Source: JBGTCY01 sp041748615 (GTDB lineage: Bacteria > Bacteroidota > Bacteroidia > Chitinophagales > CAIOSU01). From it: DNA of 20,651 nt. Made by a program: the position numbers and the translations under genes. Positions 13,560 through 20,651 of the stretch are shown here, piece after piece; the first letter of the stretch is position 1, and each line of letters starts with the position of its first letter. Below the pieces are notes generated by a model. The model did not search any database and was not told where the DNA came from. It worked only from the letters and a program-made list of their open reading frames with translations. The stretch is from the NCBI GenBank assembly GCA_041748615.1, contig JBGTCY010000286.1, forward strand, positions 1-20,651. The letters run 5' to 3'.

Positions 13560-16500
13560 TTATCTGAAAAGCGTGACGCTTCCTGTCCGGTCAAAAGGGG
13601 TGCCGTCTAAAAATTCACCCGTGATGCGGTAAACAAAAACACCGGAGTTTGCCAATTTGCCGTTAAATGTACCGTCCCAGCCGGAACGGATATTATTGGT
13701 TTCAAACACTTTTGCACCCCAGCGATTGAAGATTTGCATGACGGCATTTCGGGTGCCTCCGAAATCTATCGGCTGAAAAATATCATTAAGTCCATCGCCA
13801 TTGGGAGAAAAAGCGTTGGGAACGTAAATCTCATATTCATCTTTCACCACCACAAGAATTTCATCACTCGCGGCACACCCGTTCACATCGGTGACAACTA
13901 AGGTATAAGTCATGTCATAAAGCGGAGTGACCAATGGTCGCGGACAATCACTGCAATTCAAAAAATCCGCAGGGAGCCATTCGTAGCTGAAAACGGGATT
14001 ATCCGAAAGTACAACAGCCTTGAGCGTATCGCTGGCGCCTAATGAAATAAACAAGTAAGGCGGCAAGTCCACCGTGAATCCTTCCGCGTCAACAATGGTG
14101 AATTGATTGGTGGTCATACATCCGTTGGCGTCAATTACCAGCACTCCGTAATCACCAGCGCGTAAACCGGTGAAGGCATTGTCATTTTGAAAAATATTCG
14201 TCCGCACTGAGTATTGATAGGGTGGAACACCACCTGAGGCAATAAACAACGCCTCGCCATCATCACCCGAAGCACACGTAACTCCGGAAGCTGTTGATAA
14301 TTCTACGCTCAATTCATCCGGCTGTCCGATAACCACAGTTTCCATTACCGAACAATTATTTTCATCTCTCACTTCCAGATAATAAGTCGCTCCACGCACA
14401 TTGATAAGCGCGGGACTGTTGTTTGTGACATTATTCGGAGTATTGATACTCCAGTGATAAGTGTAAGCCCCTGTTCCTCCCGTGACAAACGGGATGGCGA
14501 TACCTGTGTTATCACCATGGCAAAGCACACTGGATGCCGATACGGTTAAATTTAATTCGAGCGGCTCGGTAATCAGCGCTGAATGAACTCCGGAACAACC
14601 AACGGCATCCGTGATGGTGACTGAATAAATGCCGGGTATCAGATTTGTGACGGAACTTCCCGTTAAATTGTTTGACCAGTTGTAATTATACGGAGGTGTT
14701 CCGCCATTCACCACCACTTCCACTTCCCCGTTATTATCATTGTGGCAGGAAATATCTTTTACAGTCAGTGTTGCATTCAAGCCCGGAGCGGGTATAATCG
14801 TGATGGCATCCATTTGCAGGCAGCCGTTTTTGTCGGTAATCAGTACAGTGTAGGTACCGGCAGGTACGTTGGTTTGATTCTGAGTGAAAACAAAATTTGA
14901 CCAAAGGAAATTGTAAGGCGGTGTTCCTCCGGTAACGGTTAATTGAATATTCGCATCCGCGCTGGTTGAACAACTGACTGGGGTTGCAGTGATGACGGTT
15001 GTCATGGTATCAGGTTCTGATACGGTTGCTGAATCTATTACTAAACATCCAGCGGCATCTGTAACGGTTACGGTATAATGACCAGCCGGAACATTCAGCA
15101 AATCCTGATTGGTTGATTGATTCGACCAGAGATATTGAAATGGCGGCACACCTCCCACGATATCCAAATCCACATATCCGTCAGAGGAACCAAAGCATTT
15201 GACATTATCTATACGGGTGATATCCGTAAAGGCAGCATTCGGTTGGTTGACAGTCGCTGATAATGTTGTTGAACATTGATTGTCATCCGTAATCGTCACT
15301 GTGTAAGTTCCGCCAGGCACATTCTGTAAGTTCTGTGTGTTTGCGCCATGTTGCCAGTTGAATGTGTAATTGCCTGTTCCGCCCTGCACGGAAATTTCAA
15401 TTCCGCCATCCGGAATTCCCGGGCAACCGGCATGTGTGATGTTCAGGATGGATGCCGACAGTGCAACAGGTTCTGATATTTCTACCACTTCCACCACTCT
15501 GCATCCATTTACATCACGCGCTATCGCGGAGTAAGTTCCGGCAGCAAGATTGTTAAAGTTTTCTGAGGATTGAAACGTAATGTTATTGATTGAATAATCA
15601 TAGGGAGCAGTTCCGCCAGAACCGGTGATGATGATTGACCCGCTGTTATCTCCTTTACATAAAACATCTGTGAAAGTGACATTGGCAGCAACGAAAACAT
15701 TCGCGCCTATGACCATGGAATCAAAAGCGAGACAACTGTTTTTATCCTCCACGCCAACAAGATAATTACCCGGTGCAAGATTGCTGAAAATCGGATTGGT
15801 TTGAAAGGGACCGTTATTCAAAGAATATTTAAAAGGCGGTGTGCCGCCTGCACCTTGCAGGGTGACAGCGCCATCATTCACGCCATTACAACTCGCATTC
15901 GTCAGGTTGGTAACACTGACACTGAGCGGTGGAGGTTCAATCGTAGAGGCATTGAGCGTGGCTTCGCATCCGTTATTATCCCGCACAATGAATTGAAAAT
16001 TTCCTCCGGGCATATTGTCAAATGCTCCGCTTTGGTAAAAATTTACATTGTCAAAAGAATACTCATAAGGTCCCGTGCCTCCGGAGGCGGTGATGACTAT
16101 GAAACCATCCGATAAACCATTGCAACTGATTTGAATCTGAAACAGAACAGAAGGGATTAACACGGGAGGCTGATTGATGGTCACATTCAAAGAGTTGGAA
16201 CATCCGTTCATATCGCGAACTAATACCGTGTAAACATTCGCGGTCAAATTATTAATTACCGGATTTGGCTGATAATTCACCCCCCCGTTAATTGAAAATT
16301 CATAAGGAGGAGTTCCGCCAGAAGTCACCAATTCAAAAGAACCATCATTTCCGCCATAACAACTGACATCTGTTTTTGAAAATAAATTGATGGTAAGCGC
16401 GGGCACTACGCTGATGTTCACCGGCTCAATTACTTCGCAGCCATTGGCATCCCGGATTGTCACCACATGAGAGCCTGAAGATAATCCGGTGTAAGTGACA

Positions 16501-18131
16501 CAAGGTGCAAACACCGGAGGAAAATTCAAAGCACATTGATACGGAGCGGTTCCGTTGGATGGATTGGCGGTGACAGTGCCGTCATTAAATCCCGCGCAGG
16601 ATACGGGCGTAGAGGTCAGGTTTCCGTTGATTCGCGGAGGGTCGGTAAGCGTGACTGAAGTGACAGCCGTACATTGATTGACATCCCGGATGGTCACGTC
16701 ATAAGCGCCTGCAATAAGATTCGTGAACAATGTTCCTGACTGATAAGAACCACCGATGGAATATTCATACGGTGTCGTGCCGCCTTGCGCCAAAGCCACA
16801 TTGATACGCCCGGTGCTGCCGCCATTACAAACCGGATGCACAACGGTGGGCGTCAATTGCAGCGTTGCGGGTTGTGTGATGGTAATAGTGCGGTTCACCT
16901 CACAACTTTGCGCGTCTCTCACTCTGACATTGTAGGTCCCAATATTCAACCCGGAAACGCTTGCCGTAGTCATATTGCCGGGAGTCCATAAATAAGTGTA
17001 AGGCGCTGTGCCGCCTGAAACACCGGCAGTTGCCGTGCCATTGGTCAATCCATTGCAGGTGATATTCGTGGAAGTTACGTTGACATTCATCCCGATGGAA
17101 GGGTCTTCAGAAATTGTCAATGTAAAAACACCCTGTTCAGCGTTTGTCCAACCATCCACCACCACAATATAATCTCCGGGGGTGCAGATGTTTTCAAGAA
17201 TCAATGATTGAGGCGCGCAGGTCGGACTGTTGTTGTTGCTGTAAAGCAGGTTTGTGCAATTGGCATTTAAGAGAAACAACGAAGTATTCCAGGTCGCTCC
17301 TCCGCAGAGTGAAATCCTGACGCCCATTGCCTGATTAATTGTGAAGCGGTAAAAAACATCTCTGCCCGGGTTGCCGTAGTTGTTGTTGTAACATTCATTG
17401 CTGTTAAAATGCGATAATGTTCCTCCCGGATTTAATGCGCCCAGCACAAGCGGGTTGTTGCAATTATCACCTCTTGTGTAGCGCCAGTACGACTCAATCC
17501 GTGGACGATAACCGGCACAATCAGCGCCACTTCCACCGGTCACATATCCGTGATTATACCATTGACAAGGCGGTCCCAGCCTGTAATTCATTTGCGTCCG
17601 AAACGGATTTGCATCGCACCTTCTGTCATCTTCCTCACGAACACCCACACAGGCTCCGAAAAGACCGAATCCGCAACAAATATTACAACAATCGAAATCG
17701 CATCTCGAACGATTATTGGTGCAAATGCCTAAAGCGCCATCAGAAGGCAAGTCATCTTCCCATGCATCAAGCCGCACATCAAAAAACTGGGGAACATTTG
17801 GTGTAGTGTAAGTGTGATTGAATAAGATGAGATTGAAGTCATTGGACAGACCGGGCGGATTAAAATCGGTAGTCATGCAATTCCCACCGAGCCATCCCGC
17901 GCCATCAAGGTCGGCATTGTCCCGAATCCAAACTTTATAAGTGTATTCGTCCGGCAAAAAACCTACACCCGCAATCGCCCCATCGGAGGGTCCGCTAAAA
18001 GTCGTGTTGATTTCCCTCACCCTCACTTGTAATTGAATCGGTCCGTCTGTCAGGGTTTGTGCCGTTATCACGGCATCCGGCAGCAACAGGAAAGTAAAAA
18101 TGATTGAAAATATCAGCGAATGAAACTTCAT
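13560..18131 (-). CDS. Giant secreted SprB-repeat protein with T9SS type B C-terminal sorting domain, 1523 aa
   Basis: The architecture matches the downstream gene but is longer. It has a signal peptide (KFHSLIFSIIFTFLLLPDAV, cut near TAQ25) and the shared N-terminal domain (about 26-235), with PNVPQFFDVRLDAWEDDLPS and a cysteine-dense patch SRCDFDCCNICCGFGLFGAC. A PPC-like domain (about 236-350; GRDVFYRFTINQ...GDYIVVVDGW) follows, then about 13 SprB-type repeats (about 350-1352). A PKD/Ig-like segment (about 1353-1430) contains YEWLPADFLNCSDCPRPL. The type B sorting domain (1431-1523) has VPNAFSPNGDGLNDIF, IFNRWGAKVFE and a final GSVTLFR. The length is almost entirely due to repeat number. 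Predicted to be a type IX-exported surface or secreted adhesin-like protein; ligand unknown. The repeats are diverged in sequence, so the gene is not a simple tandem array at DNA level. Confidence 0.9.
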   Translation of the reverse strand: MKFHSLIFSIIFTFLLLPDAVITAQTLTDGPIQLQVRVREINTTFSGPSDGAIAGVGFLPDEYTYKVWIRDNADLDGAGWLGGNCMTTDFNPPGLSNDFNLILFNHTYTTPNVPQFFDVRLDAWEDDLPSDGALGICTNNRSRCDFDCCNICCGFGLFGACVGVREEDDRRCDANPFRTQMNYRLGPPCQWYNHGYVTGGSGADCAGYRPRIESYWRYTRGDNCNNPLVLGALNPGGTLSHFNSNECYNNNYGNPGRDVFYRFTINQAMGVRISLCGGATWNTSLFLLNANCTNLLYSNNNSPTCAPQSLILENICTPGDYIVVVDGWTNAEQGVFTLTISEDPSIGMNVNVTSTNITCNGLTNGTATAGVSGGTAPYTYLWTPGNMTTASVSGLNIGTYNVRVRDAQSCEVNRTITITQPATLQLTPTVVHPVCNGGSTGRINVALAQGGTTPYEYSIGGSYQSGTLFTNLIAGAYDVTIRDVNQCTAVTSVTLTDPPRINGNLTSTPVSCAGFNDGTVTANPSNGTAPYQCALNFPPVFAPCVTYTGLSSGSHVVTIRDANGCEVIEPVNISVVPALTINLFSKTDVSCYGGNDGSFELVTSGGTPPYEFSINGGVNYQPNPVINNLTANVYTVLVRDMNGCSNSLNVTINQPPVLIPSVLFQIQISCNGLSDGFIVITASGGTGPYEYSFDNVNFYQSGAFDNMPGGNFQFIVRDNNGCEATLNASTIEPPPLSVSVTNLTNASCNGVNDGAVTLQGAGGTPPFKYSLNNGPFQTNPIFSNLAPGNYLVGVEDKNSCLAFDSMVIGANVFVAANVTFTDVLCKGDNSGSIIITGSGGTAPYDYSINNITFQSSENFNNLAAGTYSAIARDVNGCRVVEVVEISEPVALSASILNITHAGCPGIPDGGIEISVQGGTGNYTFNWQHGANTQNLQNVPGGTYTVTITDDNQCSTTLSATVNQPNAAFTDITRIDNVKCFGSSDGYVDLDIVGGVPPFQYLWSNQSTNQDLLNVPAGHYTVTVTDAAGCLVIDSATVSEPDTMTTVITATPVSCSTSADANIQLTVTGGTPPYNFLWSNFVFTQNQTNVPAGTYTVLITDKNGCLQMDAITIIPAPGLNATLTVKDISCHNDNNGEVEVVVNGGTPPYNYNWSNNLTGSSVTNLIPGIYSVTITDAVGCSGVHSALITEPLELNLTVSASSVLCHGDNTGIAIPFVTGGTGAYTYHWSINTPNNVTNNSPALINVRGATYYLEVRDENNCSVMETVVIGQPDELSVELSTASGVTCASGDDGEALFIASGGVPPYQYSVRTNIFQNDNAFTGLRAGDYGVLVIDANGCMTTNQFTIVDAEGFTVDLPPYLFISLGASDTLKAVVLSDNPVFSYEWLPADFLNCSDCPRPLVTPLYDMTYTLVVTDVNGCAASDEILVVVKDEYEIYVPNAFSPNGDGLNDIFQPIDFGGTRNAVMQIFNRWGAKVFETNNIRSGWDGTFNGKLANSGVFVYRITGEFLDGTPFDRTGSVTLFR

Positions 18132-18270
18132 GTTTTATTCAGGAAAGTTGAAAGAGAATGTCGTAATGAATTTGTTTGCCAGAGCCGGTTTTAAGCCGAA
18201 CCAAGCGGTAAATTAGAAATTAATCTTGTTAAATTCCACTTTTGATTTAGGACGCAGCAAATGTTAACTC

Positions 18271-18293
18271 GCAGGAGAGAAAGCCTGCTTGTG
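18271..18293. repeat. Reduced copy of the 575-655 palindromic element
   Basis: GCAGG (18271-18275) and CCTGC (18284-18288) form a small stem around AGAGAAAG. GAAAGCCTGCTTGTG (18279-18293) is identical to 646-660. Confidence 0.4.
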
Positions 18294-18479
18294 TGCTTTG
18301 TAGATGTGATGCGGAAAATCAGGAAAACAGATTTCCGGTTTTCAGAAGAAATAAAAAAAAACAATTATCAGATTGTCAGGAGAGTAAATCAATAGCCAAC
18401 TTCTCATGCAATAAAAGTCAAGACTGCTTTCCGGCATCACTGATGGCTTGTATAGATAGTGGATTCATCCGAAAAAATC

Positions 18480-18520
18480 AACCCCGTAATCCATCAGTTG
18501 AACTGAGGAATTACGGGGTT
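18480..18520 (-). terminator. Strong intrinsic terminator-like hairpin after the ATPase-HTH operon
   Basis: AACCCCGTAAT (18480-18490) pairs perfectly with ATTACGGGGTT (18510-18520). The inner part continues with CC/GG and the palindrome TCAGTTGAACTGA, leaving one loop base and a single bulge, so nearly the whole 41 bases fold into one hairpin. On the minus strand it is followed three bases later by a run of six T's, the layout of a Rho-independent terminator for the operon ending at 18730, about 210 bases upstream. Confidence 0.7.
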
Positions 18521-18729
18521 CATTATCAATCACGTATAGCAATCGCTGTTATCGGTAGCTCTTCTGTCTGTCCGAAGATGTGTCGTGTCAAGTTTGCATA
18601 CATTTTGTCCGAAGGAATTTAAGCACTGTCTGTCCAGTTACGCACTGTGCGTTGGAAAAATAAATAATTATAAACCGAAGGGTGGGAGAAAAAATAATTT
18701 GAATTTCTTTTTGGGATGGTTTCCCCCAT

Positions 18730-18912
18730 TTATTTATTTTTCTTCTTTTTAAACTCGTCAACAGATGCCTTGGAATACATAAAAGCATTCCCCTTTTTCG
18801 TGAATTGTAACTTCCCTGCGTTCCTAATATGAGCCAAATCACAGTCCTGAACTTTGAGTGCTGCTTTCGCTTCTTTACTGGTCATGAATTTTTGCTCGGT
18901 TACCTTTTCCAT
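18730..18912 (-). CDS. Small helix-turn-helix DNA-binding protein (excisionase/MerR-like HTH)
   Basis: The 60-aa product, starting MEKVTEQKFMTSKEAKAALK, reads as a single HTH of the excisionase (HTH_17) type. FMTSKEAKAALKV is the first helix pair, DCDLAHIRNAGKLQFTKKGN is the recognition region, and FMYSKASVDEFKKKK is the closing helix with a basic tail. I chose the ATG at 18912, 7 bp after the stop of the upstream gene; the frame is open further upstream but that would overlap the previous gene by about 40 bases. It is the last gene of the operon and could be a regulator or a DNA-targeting subunit. Target unknown. Confidence 0.7.
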   Translation of the reverse strand: MEKVTEQKFMTSKEAKAALKVQDCDLAHIRNAGKLQFTKKGNAFMYSKASVDEFKKKKNK

Positions 18913-18919
18913 TACAAAA

Positions 18920-19426
18920 TCACAAAGCGTTTTCAGATTGTTTGAGAAAGCCAACAACATTCAAAGTGTTCTCAAAATAACTTGGGTCGTCTTTGGCTTT
19001 CTTTGCCAAAATTTCAAAACCACCTTTCGCATATCCTTCCATCAGGTGAAGCAGTTCGTTTGCCTTTTCGTTTGCTTGTTCTTCCGTTAAATCTTCAATT
19101 AACTCAAATTGGAAATCTGCTAATGCAAGCAAACTCATGAACAGATATTGAGTAATTTGCTTTGGTCTCCACTCACCAATAGAGAGAAACTTTGTGCCCT
19201 CGGCTCTATTGAATGCTAAACGATTTTTTGCTTTAATGCCAACCATCACAGCATACATGTAGCATTCGTAGTAGGTGCCAAATGCTTTTCCCTTTTCAAA
19301 TTGCTCCGCATCCGATTTGTCAGAAGTGCTTACTTCTTTTTTTCTTGAAAGAGATTCAATAAGTCCTTTGTAAATGTCGGGGTAGTGAGGTGTCTTTGAT
19401 TCAAATTTTTCTAATAACACTTTCAT
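18920..19426 (-). CDS. Unrecognised 168-aa operon protein coupled to the SMC-like ATPase
   Basis: The product begins MKVLLEKFESKTPHYPDIYK and is mostly alpha-helical by eye, with a central motif AFGTYYECYMYAVMVGIKAK, then NRAEGTKFLSIGEWRPKQI and a hydrophobic helix YLFMSLLALADFQFELI. There is no signal peptide. Its ATG overlaps the stop of the ATPase gene (ATGA, 19426-19423), so translation is coupled and a shared complex is likely. The f.t..e.ymyA...G pattern loosely recalls small accessory proteins of phosphorothioation (Dnd-associated) systems, and the size is similar to the small subunit (LmuC) of Lamassu-type systems. Neither resemblance is strong enough to name it. Confidence 0.75.
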   Translation of the reverse strand: MKVLLEKFESKTPHYPDIYKGLIESLSRKKEVSTSDKSDAEQFEKGKAFGTYYECYMYAVMVGIKAKNRLAFNRAEGTKFLSIGEWRPKQITQYLFMSLLALADFQFELIEDLTEEQANEKANELLHLMEGYAKGGFEILAKKAKDDPSYFENTLNVVGFLKQSENAL

Positions 19427-20513
19427 ATCAAATTGACTGGTTTAATTTTTACTGATAACTCGCTTCTGTTAGTTGTTGAAATTCCATCCGGAATATCAAG
19501 ATAATGAACGGTAAATTTCTTTCCGGTTTTTTCAATTTCATTTTTCAACTCTTTTATTTTTTCAATGTCGGGTTTGAACCTATTTGTTCTTTCTGTATCG
19601 CCTTCAAGGAAATCGTAAATGATAACAATGCTTTGATGGAAAGTATTAGCTGCTTCAATCAGAAAAGATTTTTTCTTCAACGGGTCAAAATCTGAAATTG
19701 GTGCATCAGCTATAAGAGGGTATCGGTTGTTGTAACCTCTGTCTTTATTTGCTGTCATGATTGCTAAAATAATAGACAATTTAAGTGATGACGTTTGCGA
19801 AGTATTTGGGTTTGTAACTCGTTGTCCATTCTCATTAAAATTTTCTGGTAGGTAGCCTCCACCTGTAGTTTCCATAAACTTTATTTTGCCATGAAAAGCT
19901 CCAGAAAGTCTATTAATATTTTCAAAGTGCAAGTTTGCAGTTTTTTCTAATTGTTGAACCAAGCCTTTGTATTGCTTCTCTTTCACCCTTGCAGTCAATT
20001 CAACAAGTTCGTCAAGCAATTCTTTTTTCTGTAAGAATATCGGGTCAATGTTTCCAACTGAAAGTTGCTTCAATCTTGCATCAACTCCTTTTAAATCCTT
20101 TTCAATTGTTTCCTGTTCTAATTCTAATCTTCCTTTAGCTCTTGAATAATTCTGAATATCTTGGTTAGTAACTTCTGCCATTGAAACAATGTCTGTTGCT
20201 CTGTCAATCCCGCTATTCAATATTTCATTATTGATGTCGGCATCTAACCTTTTTATTTCTTCTTCAAGTTTGGTTTTATTAAGAAGTAGTTTGTCTCGGT
20301 CTTTGATTGATTCTGCAATTTCCGTTTCTGCATTTCCGAATTTATCAGTCATTGAAAAACTGGTGTTCCACAATCTTCTTAAATCAGATTCAATGTCGGG
20401 TTTTGAATCAATCACTTTAGTCAATTCGGGTAGCAACTCTTGAATTGAATTGTATTCGGGTGTTCCTTTCTTCGCTGGTCTGTTACACACAAGACAAGTT
20501 TGTTGGTCTAACT
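19423..20513 (-). pseudogene. 5'-truncated zinc-hook/SMC-like ATPase (C-terminal part only)
   Basis: The open frame retains a CxxC (CLVC, as in the zinc hook of Rad50-like proteins) right at its left end. A long charged coiled coil follows (about 200 residues), then the C-terminal ATPase lobe: an atypical signature region NTSQTSSLKLSIILAIM, a Walker B-like RYPLIADAPISDFDP resembling the DxP form of DndD-type ATPases, and VIIYDFLEGD near the end. The N-terminal lobe with Walker A is absent. Upstream of about 20513 the frame continues only through IS-like repeats that encode GGQFAP-type octapeptides, begins at a TTG at 20625, and is closed by a TGA at 20631-20629. The first ATPase-derived Met codon is at 20352. 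I therefore regard it as a gene decapitated by an insertion. Any product would lack ATP binding. Downstream genes are intact. Confidence 0.75.
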
Positions 20514-20651
20514 GCAAAATCCGGTCAAATTGACCACCTGATTCCGGAGCAAACTGACCACCTTTGACCGGACGAAATTGACCACCCCTGTCCGGTGCAA
20601 ATTGACCACCTGAAGCGAAGTTCAAAGTTCATGCTGTAAAGGCGTCATAAA
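20513..20651 (-). mobile_element. Terminal region of an IS21-like insertion sequence
   Basis: Four copies of a (C/G)AAA(C/T)TGACCACC core start at 20526, 20550, 20574 and 20598, an exact 24-bp period, with CCGG boxes between them. IS21-family elements carry several such transposase-binding repeats at each end. AAATTGACCA-type repeats are familiar from this family, though I recall that rather than having compared it. Read on the minus strand the array finishes ...ATTTTGCA at 20513, consistent with the CA-3' end of IS21 elements. Beyond 20611 a frame ending YDAFTA-stop (20629) could be the tail of the transposition helper gene, but too little is visible. Confidence 0.6.
20521..20610. repeat. 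24-bp tandem repeat, four copies
   Basis: Core copies lie at 20526-20538, 20550-20562, 20574-20586 and 20598-20610. The period is 24, a multiple of three, so the minus strand stays open and encodes GGQF at eight-residue spacing. This explains why the truncated ATPase frame appears extended. Confidence 0.85.

Larger units (their letters stand above)
18132..18729. other. 598-bp gap with terminator and repeat remnant
   Basis: No convincing gene was found. It contains the likely upstream region of the giant SprB-repeat gene, a small relative of the 575-655 element at 18271-18293, the strong hairpin at 18480-18520, and TGTCCGAAG in two direct copies near 18569 and 18606. It marks the junction between the T9SS genes and the AT-richer operon to the right. 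Confidence 0.55.

Noticed and set aside
18293..18622. Plus-strand open frame of about 109 codons
   Set aside because: It starts with a non-ATG codon inside a repeat element, runs across the terminator hairpin, and has a composition unlike the neighbouring proteins. It is probably chance.
18588..18842. Minus-strand frame of 84 codons downstream of the HTH region
   Set aside because: It overlaps the HTH gene in another frame and has no credible start context.
20521..20610. Possible CRISPR array because of regularly spaced repeats
   Set aside because: The period is only 24 bp and the intervals are short CCGG-containing segments, not unique spacers of about 30 bases; there are no cas genes. It fits insertion-sequence terminal repeats.

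Overview
The window looks like a chromosomal segment of a Bacteroidota bacterium, probably an environmental gliding or type IX secretion (T9SS) lineage. The evidence is two very large secreted proteins with SprB-type repeats and T9SS type B C-terminal sorting domains, several -7 boxes of the Bacteroidota type (TAnnTTTG) placed just upstream of start codons, and core proteins with a Bacteroidota character (short-LID adenylate kinase, GH3 family protein, LysM glucosaminidase). No rRNA, tRNA or CRISPR array was recognised.

Layout. Positions 1-93 (minus) hold the first 31 codons of a gene that runs off the window, followed by a structured 690-bp gap. Positions 786-9273 (plus) are a run of mostly housekeeping genes: GH3-family protein, iron-dependent alcohol dehydrogenase, purD, SAM O-methyltransferase, secreted glucosaminidase with LysM repeats, hpt, and a four-helix membrane protein. 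A tiny minus-strand membrane protein (9339-9521) lies head to head with adk (9689-10255, plus). purD, hpt and adk are all purine metabolism genes, but they appear to be separately promoted rather than one operon. Positions 10596-18131 (minus) hold two tandem paralogues of 928 and 1523 aa. They share a signal peptide, an unnamed Cys-rich N-terminal domain, a PPC-like domain, SprB repeats (about 6 and 13 copies) and the T9SS sorting domain, so they are predicted cell-surface or secreted adhesin-like proteins.

Positions 18730-20513 (minus) hold the part most worth following up: an AT-richer three-gene operon consisting of the C-terminal portion of a zinc-hook/SMC-like ATPase, an unrecognised 168-aa protein translationally coupled to it by an ATGA overlap, and a 60-aa HTH protein 7 bp further on. 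This has the shape of a defence or DNA-transaction module but matches no named system that I can prove. The ATPase lacks its N-terminal half because its frame runs into four exact-period 24-bp repeats at 20521-20610. These resemble the multiple terminal repeats of IS21-family insertion sequences, so the operon appears to have been decapitated by a transposon whose end lies at about 20513.

Intergenic DNA is rich in structure: an inverted repeat overlapping the alcohol dehydrogenase promoter, a two-hairpin element at 575-655 with a reduced relative at 18271-18293, recurrent TCTAAAA heptads, a CATTCA/TGAATG palindromic cluster, a long AT-rich inverted repeat between convergent genes, and a strong terminator after the truncated operon.
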